A stretch of 64,000 nucleotides of DNA from Aquibacillus koreensis (GTDB lineage Bacteria > Bacillota > Bacilli > Bacillales > Amphibacillaceae): the NCBI RefSeq assembly GCF_025154055.1, contig NZ_JAOALK010000047.1, positions 87,662 through 151,661 of the forward strand, read 5' to 3'. This document shows, piece after piece, positions 1-8,510 of the stretch. The position numbers and the translations under genes are program-made. The notes beneath the pieces were generated by a model, which was not told the origin of the DNA, ran no database searches, and was given only the letters and a program-made list of their open reading frames with translations. Within the stretch, counting starts at the first letter, position 1. Every line of letters starts with the position of its first letter.

Positions 1-1221
1 ATCGATATTTTATTCACTGCGGTAAGTGCTATTAGTGTAACTGGTTTAACGGTAGTTTCCACTGCAGAGACATTTAATGCTTACGGAAAAATTGCGATCA
101 CAGTTATTTTGCAATTTGGTGGAATCGGAATTATGACCATGGGAACATTCGTATGGGTATTACTTGGAAAGAAAATCGGCCTCCGAGGCAGACAGCTAAT
201 TAGGGTAGACCAAAATAGTAAAACATTATCTGGATTAGTAAAATTGATGCTTCAAATATTTAAGATAATTTTGCTTATTGAACTCGTAGGAACGATTATT
301 TTATCTACTTATTTTTTAACTTATTATGATACATGGCAAGAGGCATTGTTGCATGGTTTTTTTGGAGCTGTTAGTGCAACAACAAACGGTGGTTTTGATA
401 TTACGGGGTCTTCCTTAATGCCGTTTGCAAATGATTACTTCGTACAGTTTATTAATATTATCTTGATTATTCTTGGGGCGATAGGTTTCCCTGTTCTTAT
501 TGAAATTCAAGAATTGCTAAAAGGAATGTTTAAAGATAATGGAGAAACGTATCGTTTTTCTTTATTTACAAAGCTTACTACTTTTACCTTCTTTGGATTA
601 GTACTTATTGGTTGGTTATTGATTTTCCTGCTGGAACGGAATGCTTTCTTTGCAGACAAAACGTGGCATGAGACGTTTTTCTATAGTCTATTTCAGTCCG
701 TTACCTCTCGTAGTGGGGGCTTGTCAACAATGGATGTCAATGATTTTTCCCTACCAACCTTATTGCTAACTAGTGTTCTGATGTTTATTGGGGCATCGCC
801 AAGCAGTGTGGGTGGTGGAATTCGGACAACTACCTTTGCTATCATGCTCCTTTCTATTTATAACTACGCCAAAGGTAACTCTAGTATCAAAGTATTTGGA
901 AGGGAAATTGACCAAGAAGATATTACGCGCTCCTTTATTGTTATTTCAACAGCATCTTTATTGGTCATTTCATCGATAATCATTTTAGCTACGACGGAGA
1001 GCCTTCCTATTTTGGCTATCATATTTGAGGTTTGTTCCGCCTTTGGAACGACCGGTTTATCCATGGGCATAACACCAGATCTATCAACCTTTGGAAAAAC
1101 CGTTATCATGCTTCTGATGTTTATTGGTCGTATCGGCATCTTCTCGTTCTTATTCTTGTTAAGAGGAAAAGGCACAAAAGATGTTTTCCGTTATCCATCA
1201 GAGAAAGTGATTATTGGTTAA
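1..1221 (+). CDS. KtrB/TrkH-family potassium uptake subunit (5' end missing)
   Basis: Membrane channel subunit of a Ktr/Trk-type K+ uptake system; it works with a cytoplasmic nucleotide-binding KtrA/KtrC-type regulator that is not in this window. The reading frame is open from base 1, so the gene starts upstream; the TTG at 109 is internal. The four pore-loop signatures of the superfamily are visible: SVTGL near base 37, TTNGG near 380, SRSGG near 705 and GTTGLS near 1045, each followed by a hydrophobic helix. The C-terminus after the last helix is short, as in KtrB rather than long TrkH proteins. A hairpin terminator follows. Whether it is KtrB or KtrD cannot be decided from the fragment. 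Confidence 0.93.
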   Translation: MDILFTAVSAISVTGLTVVSTAETFNAYGKIAITVILQFGGIGIMTMGTFVWVLLGKKIGLRGRQLIRVDQNSKTLSGLVKLMLQIFKIILLIELVGTIILSTYFLTYYDTWQEALLHGFFGAVSATTNGGFDITGSSLMPFANDYFVQFINIILIILGAIGFPVLIEIQELLKGMFKDNGETYRFSLFTKLTTFTFFGLVLIGWLLIFLLERNAFFADKTWHETFFYSLFQSVTSRSGGLSTMDVNDFSLPTLLLTSVLMFIGASPSSVGGGIRTTTFAIMLLSIYNYAKGNSSIKVFGREIDQEDITRSFIVISTASLLVISSIIILATTESLPILAIIFEVCSAFGTTGLSMGITPDLSTFGKTVIMLLMFIGRIGIFSFLFLLRGKGTKDVFRYPSEKVIIG

Positions 1222-1230
1222 TATATAGGA

Positions 1231-1291
1231 ACAGGAATTCCATTTCTGGTTAGCGACACATAGCTAGCTTGGATAGAGAATTCCTGTTTTT
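1231..1291 (+). terminator. intrinsic terminator of the K+ channel gene
   Basis: A perfect 10-bp inverted repeat (ACAGGAATTC at 1231-1240 and GAATTCCTGT at 1278-1287) with a long loop is followed by a T run, 10 bases after the stop codon. Confidence 0.7.
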
Positions 1292-1356
1292 ATTTAATTC
1301 AGTTCATTTCATAAAGATTATGTCGGATTTGATGTAAATTGCGTTGTAACTATAAG

Positions 1357-1669
1357 TAGCGGCTAATAAGGTTGATCTTGGCGGCAAGTTGTTAAAATAA
1401 CGTACTGTATAGCCGCTTGGGTTCAACAGTAGTCTAAAACAAAAGAATAAGGTCTCTCACAGCCGCTCAGAAATATAAGGTCAATTTGGCGGTCATGAGA
1501 TCCGTTATTCACTTAAAATCCAAGATTATCAAATTTTGCCGGTCACCAGATCCGTTATTTGCCCTAATTGCATTGGTTTCGATGAGATTTTGGTAAAATA
1601 GCGTACTGTACGACCGCTTAAAATCAAAATTGACCAAAAACAGGAAAATAAGGGATCTCATGACCGCTT
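1357..1669. repeat. intergenic repeat family A, locus 1 (about eight motif copies)
   Basis: The 650-base gap between the K+ channel gene and the MoxR gene is filled by copies of a 22-24 bp motif, roughly GCGGTCATGAGATCCGTTAT, in both orientations. Forward copies lie at 1488-1509 and 1538-1560, with two degenerate ones at 1357 and 1380. Inverted copies lie at 1395-1418, 1446-1467, 1595-1619 and 1645-1669. The spacing suggests two consecutive four-motif units (two direct, then two inverted). A second locus of the same family is at 45078-45260. No protein function is implied. Confidence 0.8.
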
Positions 1670-1797
1670 GCGTTGTATGCACTCATTATCTTTGCGTGAC
1701 GGCGCACTCTATAGTAAAACTGCAGTACTTGTTCAATTGTCTCAGAATTATAAATTATCCGTAAATTTCCTCCATTACCTATCCAATCTGCTTGCAT
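1624..1797 (-). CDS. possible small protein of unknown function (57 aa)
   Basis: A 57-codon reading frame starts at ATG 1797 behind a well-spaced GAGGGTGA ribosome binding site. An upstream in-frame ATG at 1812 lies within that site and is a worse start. I do not recognise the protein; it has no membrane segment or signal peptide. Its last 14 or so codons run through the final motif copy of repeat family A, so the C-terminus (SGHEIPYFPVFGQF) is encoded by the repeat. It could be a real small gene whose tail was replaced by the repeat, or a chance frame. It is divergent from the MoxR gene, 75 bases away. Confidence 0.3.
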   Translation of the reverse strand: MQADWIGNGGNLRIIYNSETIEQVLQFYYRVRRHAKIMSAYNASGHEIPYFPVFGQF

Positions 1798-1871
1798 TGC
1801 CCTCACCCTCATGTAGTATAGTTATAATAAGGATATTTGTGTAAATGTAGTAACCAGAATATGGAAGGGGC

Positions 1872-2843
1872 ATGGATAGAATGACGCAACAGACTTACCT
1901 GTATAATTCCAAAGTTGGTAAAGTGTTAAAAAATATAAATAAAGTAATGATCGGAAAAGATGAGGCTGCAACACTTAGCTTAGTAGCATTACTGGCTGAA
2001 GGGCATGTTTTGTTAGAAGATGTTCCTGGTGTTGGGAAAACGATGCTAGTTCGAACACTTGCCAAATCACTAGACTGTGAATTCAAGCGAATCCAATTTA
2101 CTCCAGATTTACTTCCGTCAGATGTTACTGGGGTATCTATATATAACCCAAAAGAACTTCAATTTGAGTTTAGAGGTGGCCCGATCTTAGGTGACGTGGT
2201 GCTTGCGGATGAGATTAATCGTACGTCGCCGAAAACGCAATCTTCTTTATTGGAAGCAATGGAGGAGATGAGTGTGACAGTTGATGGTAAAACAATCGAT
2301 TTAAAGAAACCGTTTTTCGTTATGGCAACGCAAAATCCAATTGAATACGAGGGGACGTATCCTTTACCAGAAGCGCAATTGGATCGGTTTATTTTAAAAT
2401 TAAAAATGGGTTATCCAAATCCAGAACAGGAACTAGAAATGCTAGACCGTACGTCAAAAGAGCATCCAATTCATCAAGTGGAGGCTGTTATGAGTAAGGA
2501 TGAACTAGTCGAAGCGCAACTCCAAGTAAGAGAAGTGTTTATCGATCAGAATGTGAAACAATATATTGTTCAATTGGTCACTGCAACAAGAGACCATGAT
2601 TCTGTTTATTTAGGTGTAAGTCCGCGTGGATCGATTGCATTGATGAAGGCTGCGAAGGCATATGCGTACATTCATGACCGTGATTATGTCATTCCGGACG
2701 ATGTAAAATATTTAGCGCCGTTTGTGTTGACCCACCGCATTATTCTTAACTCAGAGGCGAAATTTGATGGCGTTAGTACAGATCATGTGATTGAAGAATT
2801 ACTAGAAAAAGTAGCAATCCCTGTACGAAGGGAATTTCGTTAA
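1872..2843 (+). CDS. yeaC: MoxR-family AAA+ ATPase (YeaC-like)
   Basis: Chaperone-like AAA+ ATPase of 323 aa. Walker A (DVPGVGKT) lies at residues 50-57 and Walker B (LADEINR) at 111-117. The sensor region (ATQNPIEYEGTYPLPEAQLD) and the C-terminal lid follow as in MoxR proteins. The ATG at 1872 has GGAAGGGG just upstream. The stop overlaps the start of the DUF58 gene, and the MoxR, DUF58, transglutaminase order is the conserved yeaC-yeaD-yebA arrangement. MoxR ATPases are generally thought to remodel or activate partner proteins; the partner here is presumably the next gene product, but the target process is unknown. Confidence 0.95.
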   Translation: MDRMTQQTYLYNSKVGKVLKNINKVMIGKDEAATLSLVALLAEGHVLLEDVPGVGKTMLVRTLAKSLDCEFKRIQFTPDLLPSDVTGVSIYNPKELQFEFRGGPILGDVVLADEINRTSPKTQSSLLEAMEEMSVTVDGKTIDLKKPFFVMATQNPIEYEGTYPLPEAQLDRFILKLKMGYPNPEQELEMLDRTSKEHPIHQVEAVMSKDELVEAQLQVREVFIDQNVKQYIVQLVTATRDHDSVYLGVSPRGSIALMKAAKAYAYIHDRDYVIPDDVKYLAPFVLTHRIILNSEAKFDGVSTDHVIEELLEKVAIPVRREFR

Positions 2844-4108
2844 TGAAAGAAAAAGTTATTTTTGCTCTAAAACTATGCCAGGTATTGCTCCTATTTGCAA
2901 TCTTTTATACGTATGCAATGTTCCAAGGTGGCTTTGTAAGTTGGTTCCTCTTTTATGGCTTCTTACCTATCATCTTATACCTTTTTCTTTTACTTCTCTA
3001 TCCCATTTCAACATGGACAGTAAAGAGAAAAATACCGAAGCATGTTGTACAATCTGGTAATCATATACAAGTAGAAATTGAGATTACTAGAAATTTTGCT
3101 TTCCCGATTGCCTATCTCGTTGTTGAAGAGTATTTTCCTGCATCACTACAGTATGAGAGTATAAGTAGGAACCAATATAAATATATGACTGATCCTACCA
3201 GGCTATCGATAAAAAGAATGGAAAAGAAGCTCATCTTTCCATGGTTTAAGCGGACGATGACGGTAAATTATACGCTAAACAATATACCGCGTGGAGAACA
3301 TCACATGAAAGCTATTCGAATTAAAACAGGTGACTTTTTTGGTTTTATAAAAAAAGACTGTGTGTATCAGGTGAATAATCATATTCTTGCGTATCCACAC
3401 CAACGAAAGGTGTCTTTAAAAGAAAAAGTAAACAGTTTCGATGAAGGTGCATCGCCTGCTTATACAGTGAATCATAAAAATACGAATGTCGTTTCTGGTG
3501 TGCGCGAATATATGCCAGGTGATCGTTTTTCCTGGATAGATTGGAAAACAACTGCCCGTAAAGATGCAGTGATGACAAAGGAATTTGAGCAAGAGAAAAG
3601 CTCCTTGTTATTACTTATTATGGACAGCACGGCGTATGAAGGGCAGAACAAAATAAGTTTTGAGGCAAGTGTAGAATTAACAGCTTCTATTATTAAGTCG
3701 ATGCGGAATCAATCTTCGCAATTGTCACTGATCGCCATTGGTGAGGAAAGAGTGTATTTTCCGTTTAGTCAAGACCCTAGCAAGAATGAACAAATGAATG
3801 CCTTATTAGCAAAAGTGCAGCCAAGAGGAGATGTGCCGTTCCCGCTCCAGTTAATGCAAGAATATAAGAAAATACCACAAGGAATCATGACGATGGTTGT
3901 GATTACTTACGTGGATCAAGATATGGTGGAGGCACTGCTTCATTTACGACGAAAAAGTAAACAAGTAATTGTTTTCCTAATAAAACCTGCTTCAAAGATG
4001 ACCCGATTAGACAAAGAGTACATCCATCAATTATCGCTAAAAGGGGTCGTCATGAATGTATTAATGGAAGAGCAATTATCCAAGCCCGAAATCGAGGTGA
4101 GTATGTAA
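2843..4108 (+). CDS. yeaD: DUF58 domain membrane protein (YeaD-like)
   Basis: 421-aa protein with two N-terminal membrane helices (about residues 8-57), a beta-rich stretch, and the DUF58 signature near residue 220 (REYMPGDRFSWIDWKTTARK). The region after DUF58 resembles a von Willebrand A-type fold (LLLLIMDSTAYEGQ). Its start codon overlaps the MoxR stop (TAATGA) and its stop overlaps the next start, so the three genes are translationally coupled. The family accompanies MoxR ATPases and transglutaminase proteins across bacteria; the biochemical role is not established. Confidence 0.93.
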   Translation: MKEKVIFALKLCQVLLLFAIFYTYAMFQGGFVSWFLFYGFLPIILYLFLLLLYPISTWTVKRKIPKHVVQSGNHIQVEIEITRNFAFPIAYLVVEEYFPASLQYESISRNQYKYMTDPTRLSIKRMEKKLIFPWFKRTMTVNYTLNNIPRGEHHMKAIRIKTGDFFGFIKKDCVYQVNNHILAYPHQRKVSLKEKVNSFDEGASPAYTVNHKNTNVVSGVREYMPGDRFSWIDWKTTARKDAVMTKEFEQEKSSLLLLIMDSTAYEGQNKISFEASVELTASIIKSMRNQSSQLSLIAIGEERVYFPFSQDPSKNEQMNALLAKVQPRGDVPFPLQLMQEYKKIPQGIMTMVVITYVDQDMVEALLHLRRKSKQVIVFLIKPASKMTRLDKEYIHQLSLKGVVMNVLMEEQLSKPEIEVSM

Positions 4109-6336
4109 TGGACAATCTAGCGCAAAAAAGTAAAGCTACTTATTCATCTCTTATTTACCTGTGTGGGTTTCTGTTGTTTTGGGAATGGTTACGACCATTA
4201 GATACGATTTCAGATACAGGTAGTTTGTCGGTGTTTGTCATCTACGCGGCGTTTTGTTTTTTCATTTCCATACTTAGACCTAAATGGTGGCTATCAAGCT
4301 TGTTGAAATTAATAAGTCTGTTGTTTATCATCGATAGTTTATTTATTTCGGAAGCAATGTTTAGTCAATCTTGGTTTATCGTACTAAAAATGCATGCAAC
4401 ATTTAATATGGAGGTCATTCTTAATCAACAATGGTATCAAATGACGCCTTTGTTCCGAAGTGTCCTATTTTTAGTTTTGTTATGGTTAATGAGTTATCTC
4501 TTATACTATTGGTTTGTCGTTGCAAATCGAATCTTCTTGTTCATTCTATTAACCTTTGTTTATTTAACCATCCTAGATACGTTTACTACGTATAGTGCAA
4601 ACGCTGCGATCGTACGCACGTTTATCATTTCATTAATCGCAATGGGGATCTCTAGTATATCGAAAGAGATTACGAGAGAGGCGATTAAACAAGTGAATGT
4701 AAAGAAATTAGCCTTGTGGTTTATTCCTTTGTTTGTCGTTATCTTTTCATCTACGGTGATTGGTTATGCATCGCCAAAGCTTAACCCGCAATGGCCAGAC
4801 CCTGTTCCATTTTTCACTAGCACAGCAGAGCATGCTGGATTTGGTAGTGGGGGTGGAAATGCAGTACAAAAATCAGGTTACGGAGAAAACGATTCTCGCT
4901 TAGGTGGGTCCTTTGTCGTTGATAATTCACCTGTATTCCAAGCGGCTGTTAACAAAAGTCACTATTGGAGAATTGAATCGAAAGATCTTTATACTGGCCT
5001 TGGGTGGGAGAGATCTACAGACTTAGACCTACAAGAACAAGATAACGACCAAATTGATTTAGAAATGTTTAATGATTCACTTGAGACGGAAGATTTAACA
5101 GCAATGGTCCGGTTTGAAGATGACGCAAATCTATCAAAAGTGGTCTATCCTTATGGTTTAACATCTATTCAGGGTAATCAACAGGTTCAGTATTTAGTGG
5201 ACAGAGAAACGGGAACGATCGAATCAGAAGGTGGAGAGTTCCGTGATAATGGGCAAGGTTATCAAATCAACTATAGCTATCCATCCTTTTCTTTAGACAA
5301 ACTCATAACTTCGAGTGAAGAAGATCCTGAAGAAATAAGTGATTTATACCTGCAGTTACCAGATGATTTACCTGAAAGGATAAGTGCATTAGCTGAAGAC
5401 GTGGTTGTAGACGATCAAACGAGATACGACATGGTGAAGTCGATTGAAAGCTATTTTAATCGCAATGGATACAATTATGAAACAAATGGAGTGGCAGTAC
5501 CAGAGGATGGCCAGGATTACGTTGACCAATTCTTGTTCGATACGAAGATTGGTTATTGTGATAACTTCTCTACCTCGATGGTTGTTATGTTGCGTACACT
5601 CGATATACCAGCACGATGGGTAAAAGGCTTTACGAGTGGCCAACAAGCTGATGAACAAGCACCTAATCAAGACTTAACTGTTTATGAAGTGAGTAACGCA
5701 AATGCACACTCTTGGGTAGAGGTTTATTTTCCAGATGTGGGATGGGTTCCTTTTGAACCTACTAGAGGTTTTAGTAGTCCGGTTGATTTTTATGAAGAAG
5801 CCTCTGCTACGATAGATGATGAGCAAGAAGAAGAAGAAACAGAGGAAACAGAAGAAACAACGGAGGATGAAACGGAAGAAGAGACTAGTGCAGCTGACCC
5901 AAGAGTCCCTCCAGGATTTGAAGATTTTGAAACTGGCTATACTCCAAATGGCAGTAGTCAAGACAGTGCATCTATATGGGGATGGGTTGTTGCAGGAGTT
6001 GTATTAGCAGTGGGAGCGAGCCTGCTCTATCTGACGAGATATCGTTGGGTTACCAGATGGTTGGTTAGCCGTTATAAGAAACGACACGATGCACAAGCTT
6101 ATCAGGATGCTTATGAATATTTATTAAAAGTGTTAGATCACAAAGGTTTAAAAAGAAATAAAGATCAAACACTAAGAGAATATGCTAGAATGATTGATAA
6201 AATATTTGAGTCAAATGAGATGAGTCGTTTCACGCATCACTATGAACGGTTTTTATATAGAGATGAAGCGAGTTCAGAGCATTGGTCCAAAATGAGTGAA
6301 TTATGGGAAAATTTAATTAAGCGTTCATTGTCTTGA
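4108..6336 (+). CDS. yebA: membrane-bound transglutaminase-like protein (YebA/TgpA type)
   Basis: 742 aa. The N-terminal third carries about six membrane helices and ends near residue 222. An extracytoplasmic transglutaminase-like core follows, with the catalytic Cys in GYCDNFSTSM near residue 485 and the His in NAHSWVEVYF near 532. A low-complexity acidic Glu/Thr linker lies at about 570-600. A final membrane helix near 625-645 precedes a cytoplasmic DUF4129-like tail. Architecture and position after MoxR and DUF58 genes match YebA/TgpA. It probably cleaves or cross-links a surface substrate, but the substrate is unknown. The stop codon lies inside the guaA promoter. Confidence 0.92.
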   Translation: MDNLAQKSKATYSSLIYLCGFLLFWEWLRPLDTISDTGSLSVFVIYAAFCFFISILRPKWWLSSLLKLISLLFIIDSLFISEAMFSQSWFIVLKMHATFNMEVILNQQWYQMTPLFRSVLFLVLLWLMSYLLYYWFVVANRIFLFILLTFVYLTILDTFTTYSANAAIVRTFIISLIAMGISSISKEITREAIKQVNVKKLALWFIPLFVVIFSSTVIGYASPKLNPQWPDPVPFFTSTAEHAGFGSGGGNAVQKSGYGENDSRLGGSFVVDNSPVFQAAVNKSHYWRIESKDLYTGLGWERSTDLDLQEQDNDQIDLEMFNDSLETEDLTAMVRFEDDANLSKVVYPYGLTSIQGNQQVQYLVDRETGTIESEGGEFRDNGQGYQINYSYPSFSLDKLITSSEEDPEEISDLYLQLPDDLPERISALAEDVVVDDQTRYDMVKSIESYFNRNGYNYETNGVAVPEDGQDYVDQFLFDTKIGYCDNFSTSMVVMLRTLDIPARWVKGFTSGQQADEQAPNQDLTVYEVSNANAHSWVEVYFPDVGWVPFEPTRGFSSPVDFYEEASATIDDEQEEEETEETEETTEDETEEETSAADPRVPPGFEDFETGYTPNGSSQDSASIWGWVVAGVVLAVGASLLYLTRYRWVTRWLVSRYKKRHDAQAYQDAYEYLLKVLDHKGLKRNKDQTLREYARMIDKIFESNEMSRFTHHYERFLYRDEASSEHWSKMSELWENLIKRSLS

Positions 6337-6361
6337 CCGGATATAGACACATTGATAGAAT
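6333..6361 (+). promoter_or_regulatory. guaA promoter
   Basis: TTGACC (6333-6338) and TAGAAT (6356-6361) are separated by 17 bp, a housekeeping sigma-A promoter. It overlaps the stop codon of the preceding gene and lies 25 bases upstream of the riboswitch aptamer. Confidence 0.65.
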
Positions 6362-6385
6362 AATATAAATTAATAATGAAAAATT

Positions 6386-6456
6386 CCTTCATATATACTC
6401 GATGATATGGTTCGAAAGTTTCTACCAGAACGCCGTAAATGTTCTGACTATGAAGG
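6386..6456 (+). promoter_or_regulatory. guanine-class purine riboswitch aptamer upstream of guaA
   Basis: P1 pairs CCTTCATA (6386) with TATGAAGG (ending 6456). The conserved core elements GATATGG, GTTTCTACC and CCGTAAAT are present. In GACTATG the ligand-pairing base is C, which specifies guanine or hypoxanthine rather than adenine. A terminator follows, so purine binding should reduce guaA transcription. Confidence 0.95.
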
Positions 6457-6468
6457 CAGGTATCAACG

Positions 6469-6516
6469 GTGATTTCTGTCTTTCTCTGTATATGTACAGA
6501 CAGAAATCACTTTTTC
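6469..6516 (+). terminator. riboswitch-controlled terminator before guaA
   Basis: GTGATTTCTGTCT (6469-6481) pairs perfectly with 6498-6510 and a T-rich run follows. It is the expression platform of the upstream aptamer. A further long-loop inverted repeat (GGCTGTTTG near 6522, CAAACAGTC near 6561) lies between it and guaA. Confidence 0.88.
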
Positions 6517-6617
6517 TTTAGGCTGTTTGGGCAAAGTTTTGTTAAAGACAACAATCTTATCAAACAGTCTTTCAATAAAAGGCTGATGGTAGGTTACATA
6601 AATAAGGAGATGAAAAC

Positions 6618-8156
6618 ATGGAACTCAATAACGAAATGATTCTAGTATTAGACTTTGGTAGTCAATATAATCAACTGATTACTAGACGTATTAGAGAATT
6701 TGGTGTTTATAGTGAATTACACTCGCACAGAATAACAGCAGAAGAAATTAAAGAAATAAATCCAAAAGGTATTATTTTATCAGGTGGCCCGCATAGTGTA
6801 TATGGAGAGAATAGTTTTCGTTGTGACGAAGCGCTCTTTGACTTAGGTATTCCTGTCCTAGGAATTTGCTATGGTATGCAACTGATGACGCAACACTTTG
6901 GTGGAAATGTAAGAAGAGCAAACGAAAGAGAGTATGGGAAAGCAGACATTCAAGTAACAGCAAATGCAAAACTGTTTGAAGGAACACCACATGCGCAAAC
7001 CGTTTGGATGAGCCATGGCGATAAAATTATTGAAGCACCTGCAGGATTTACGATTGACGCGACTAGTCAGTCTACTCCAGTAGCAGCGATGAGTGATGTA
7101 GAACGTCACTTCTATGGTGTTCAATTTCACCCAGAAGTAAGAAATACGGAATATGGGAACGACTTATTAAAACAGTTCGTATTTTCTGTTTGTGAATGTA
7201 AAGGCGACTGGACAATGGCGAATTTTATAGATCAAGAAGTAGAAAAAATTCGTGAACTAGTAGGATCCAATAAAGTGCTTTGTGCATTAAGTGGTGGGGT
7301 AGACTCATCTGTGGTTGCAGCCCTTATTCATAAAGCAATTGGTGATCAACTTACTTGTATGTTTGTCGACCATGGTTTATTGAGAAAAGATGAAGCAGAC
7401 ACAGTAATGGAAACGTTCCGTGATGGTTTCCATATGAATATTATCAAAATTGATGCGCAAGACCGTTTCTTAAGCAAGTTAAAAGGTGTCTCAGATCCGG
7501 AGCAAAAACGCAAAATCATCGGAAATGAATTTATTTATGTGTTTGATGAAGAGGCTGCAAAGCTTAAGGACTTTGACTATTTAGCACAAGGCACGTTATA
7601 TACAGACATTGTAGAAAGTGGTACAGAAACAGCTCAAACGATCAAATCCCACCATAACGTAGGTGGATTACCTGAAGATATGCAATTTGAGCTTATTGAG
7701 CCATTAAATACGTTGTTTAAGGACGAGGTTCGTGCGCTGGGATTAGAGTTAGGTGTTCCAGAGGAAATCGTATGGAGACAACCATTCCCAGGTCCAGGAC
7801 TAGGGATCCGTGTGTTAGGCGAGGTAACCGATGAAAAAATCGAGATTGTTAGAGAATCTGATGCAATTTTAAGAGAAGAAATCAAAAATGCTGGATTAGA
7901 CCGTGACATCTGGCAATATTTCACCGTATTACCTGACATTCGAAGTGTCGGTGTAATGGGTGATGCGCGAACATATGATTATACAATTGGGATTCGTGCC
8001 GTAACTTCGATCGATGGAATGACATCGGATTGGGCTAGAATTCCGTGGGAAGTACTTGAAAAAATATCAACAAGAATCGTAAACGAAGTCGATCACATCA
8101 ATCGCGTGGTGTATGACATTACGAGTAAGCCACCTGCAACGATTGAGTGGGAATAG
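6618..8156 (+). CDS. guaA: GMP synthase (glutamine-hydrolysing)
   Basis: Converts XMP, glutamine and ATP to GMP, the last step of guanine nucleotide synthesis, in the cytoplasm. The 512-aa protein has the class I amidotransferase domain first (nucleophile C84 in GICYGMQ, HPE near residue 172). The ATP-pyrophosphatase domain follows (SGGVDSS near 227), then the C-terminal dimerisation domain ending in KPPATIEWE. The length is normal. ATG 6618 has GGAG eight bases upstream. It is transcribed alone from its own promoter through the guanine riboswitch and ends at a strong terminator. Confidence 0.99.
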   Translation: MELNNEMILVLDFGSQYNQLITRRIREFGVYSELHSHRITAEEIKEINPKGIILSGGPHSVYGENSFRCDEALFDLGIPVLGICYGMQLMTQHFGGNVRRANEREYGKADIQVTANAKLFEGTPHAQTVWMSHGDKIIEAPAGFTIDATSQSTPVAAMSDVERHFYGVQFHPEVRNTEYGNDLLKQFVFSVCECKGDWTMANFIDQEVEKIRELVGSNKVLCALSGGVDSSVVAALIHKAIGDQLTCMFVDHGLLRKDEADTVMETFRDGFHMNIIKIDAQDRFLSKLKGVSDPEQKRKIIGNEFIYVFDEEAAKLKDFDYLAQGTLYTDIVESGTETAQTIKSHHNVGGLPEDMQFELIEPLNTLFKDEVRALGLELGVPEEIVWRQPFPGPGLGIRVLGEVTDEKIEIVRESDAILREEIKNAGLDRDIWQYFTVLPDIRSVGVMGDARTYDYTIGIRAVTSIDGMTSDWARIPWEVLEKISTRIVNEVDHINRVVYDITSKPPATIEWE

Positions 8157-8163
8157 AGTGAGT

Positions 8164-8203
8164 AAACAATAGACCTTTCGAGTTAGGAGGTCTATTGTTT
8201 TTG
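8164..8203 (+). terminator. guaA terminator
   Basis: A 13-bp perfect stem, AAACAATAGACCT (8164-8176) with its complement at 8188-8200, is followed by a T-rich tract. Confidence 0.85.
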
Positions 8204-8207
8204 TTCT

Positions 8208-8285
8208 AATAACCGAACGTTAGGTAATTTCCAAATAAAAACATTCGTTTTTCGTATTGACTATGTGTCATTTACCTAGTATTAT
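8208..8285 (+). promoter_or_regulatory. pbuG PurR boxes and promoter
   Basis: Two inverted PurBox-like sequences are present: AATAACCGAACGTTA at 8208-8222, and the complement of a second box at 8238-8252 (AAAACATTCGTTTTT). Their CGAA and TTCG cores start 30 bp apart. TTGACT (8257-8262) and TATTAT (8280-8285), 17 bp apart, form the promoter immediately downstream. The same geometry precedes purE. PurR repression is inferred from the known B. subtilis regulon. Confidence 0.8.
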
Positions 8286-8315
8286 AGATTTTGTAATCAT
8301 AATTTCATAGAAATA

Positions 8316-8387
8316 TCGTCGTATAATGATGGGGATATGGCCCATGAGTTTCTACCGGACTACCGTAAATTGGTCTGACTACGAAGA
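8316..8387 (+). promoter_or_regulatory. guanine-class purine riboswitch aptamer upstream of pbuG
   Basis: The core GGATATGG, GAGTTTCTACC and CCGTAAAT elements are all present, with C in GACTACG as the ligand-pairing base (guanine/hypoxanthine type). P1 (TCGTCGTA with TACGAAGA) contains one mismatch. An intrinsic terminator follows 48 bases later. Confidence 0.93.
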
Positions 8388-8434
8388 TAAACGATATATT
8401 TTTTGTTTTTTTTCGTTTCTTCGACAGTAAAGGT

Positions 8435-8465
8435 AGCACTCTTGGTATTTCCAGGGGTGCTTTTT
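8435..8465 (+). terminator. riboswitch-controlled terminator before pbuG
   Basis: AGCACTCTTGG (8435-8445) pairs with CCAGGGGTGCT (8451-8461) using two G-U pairs, then five T residues. Confidence 0.83.
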
Positions 8466-8510
8466 GTGCTTTCTTAAAAAATGCGACATAAAAAGAGGAG
8501 GAATTTATTC

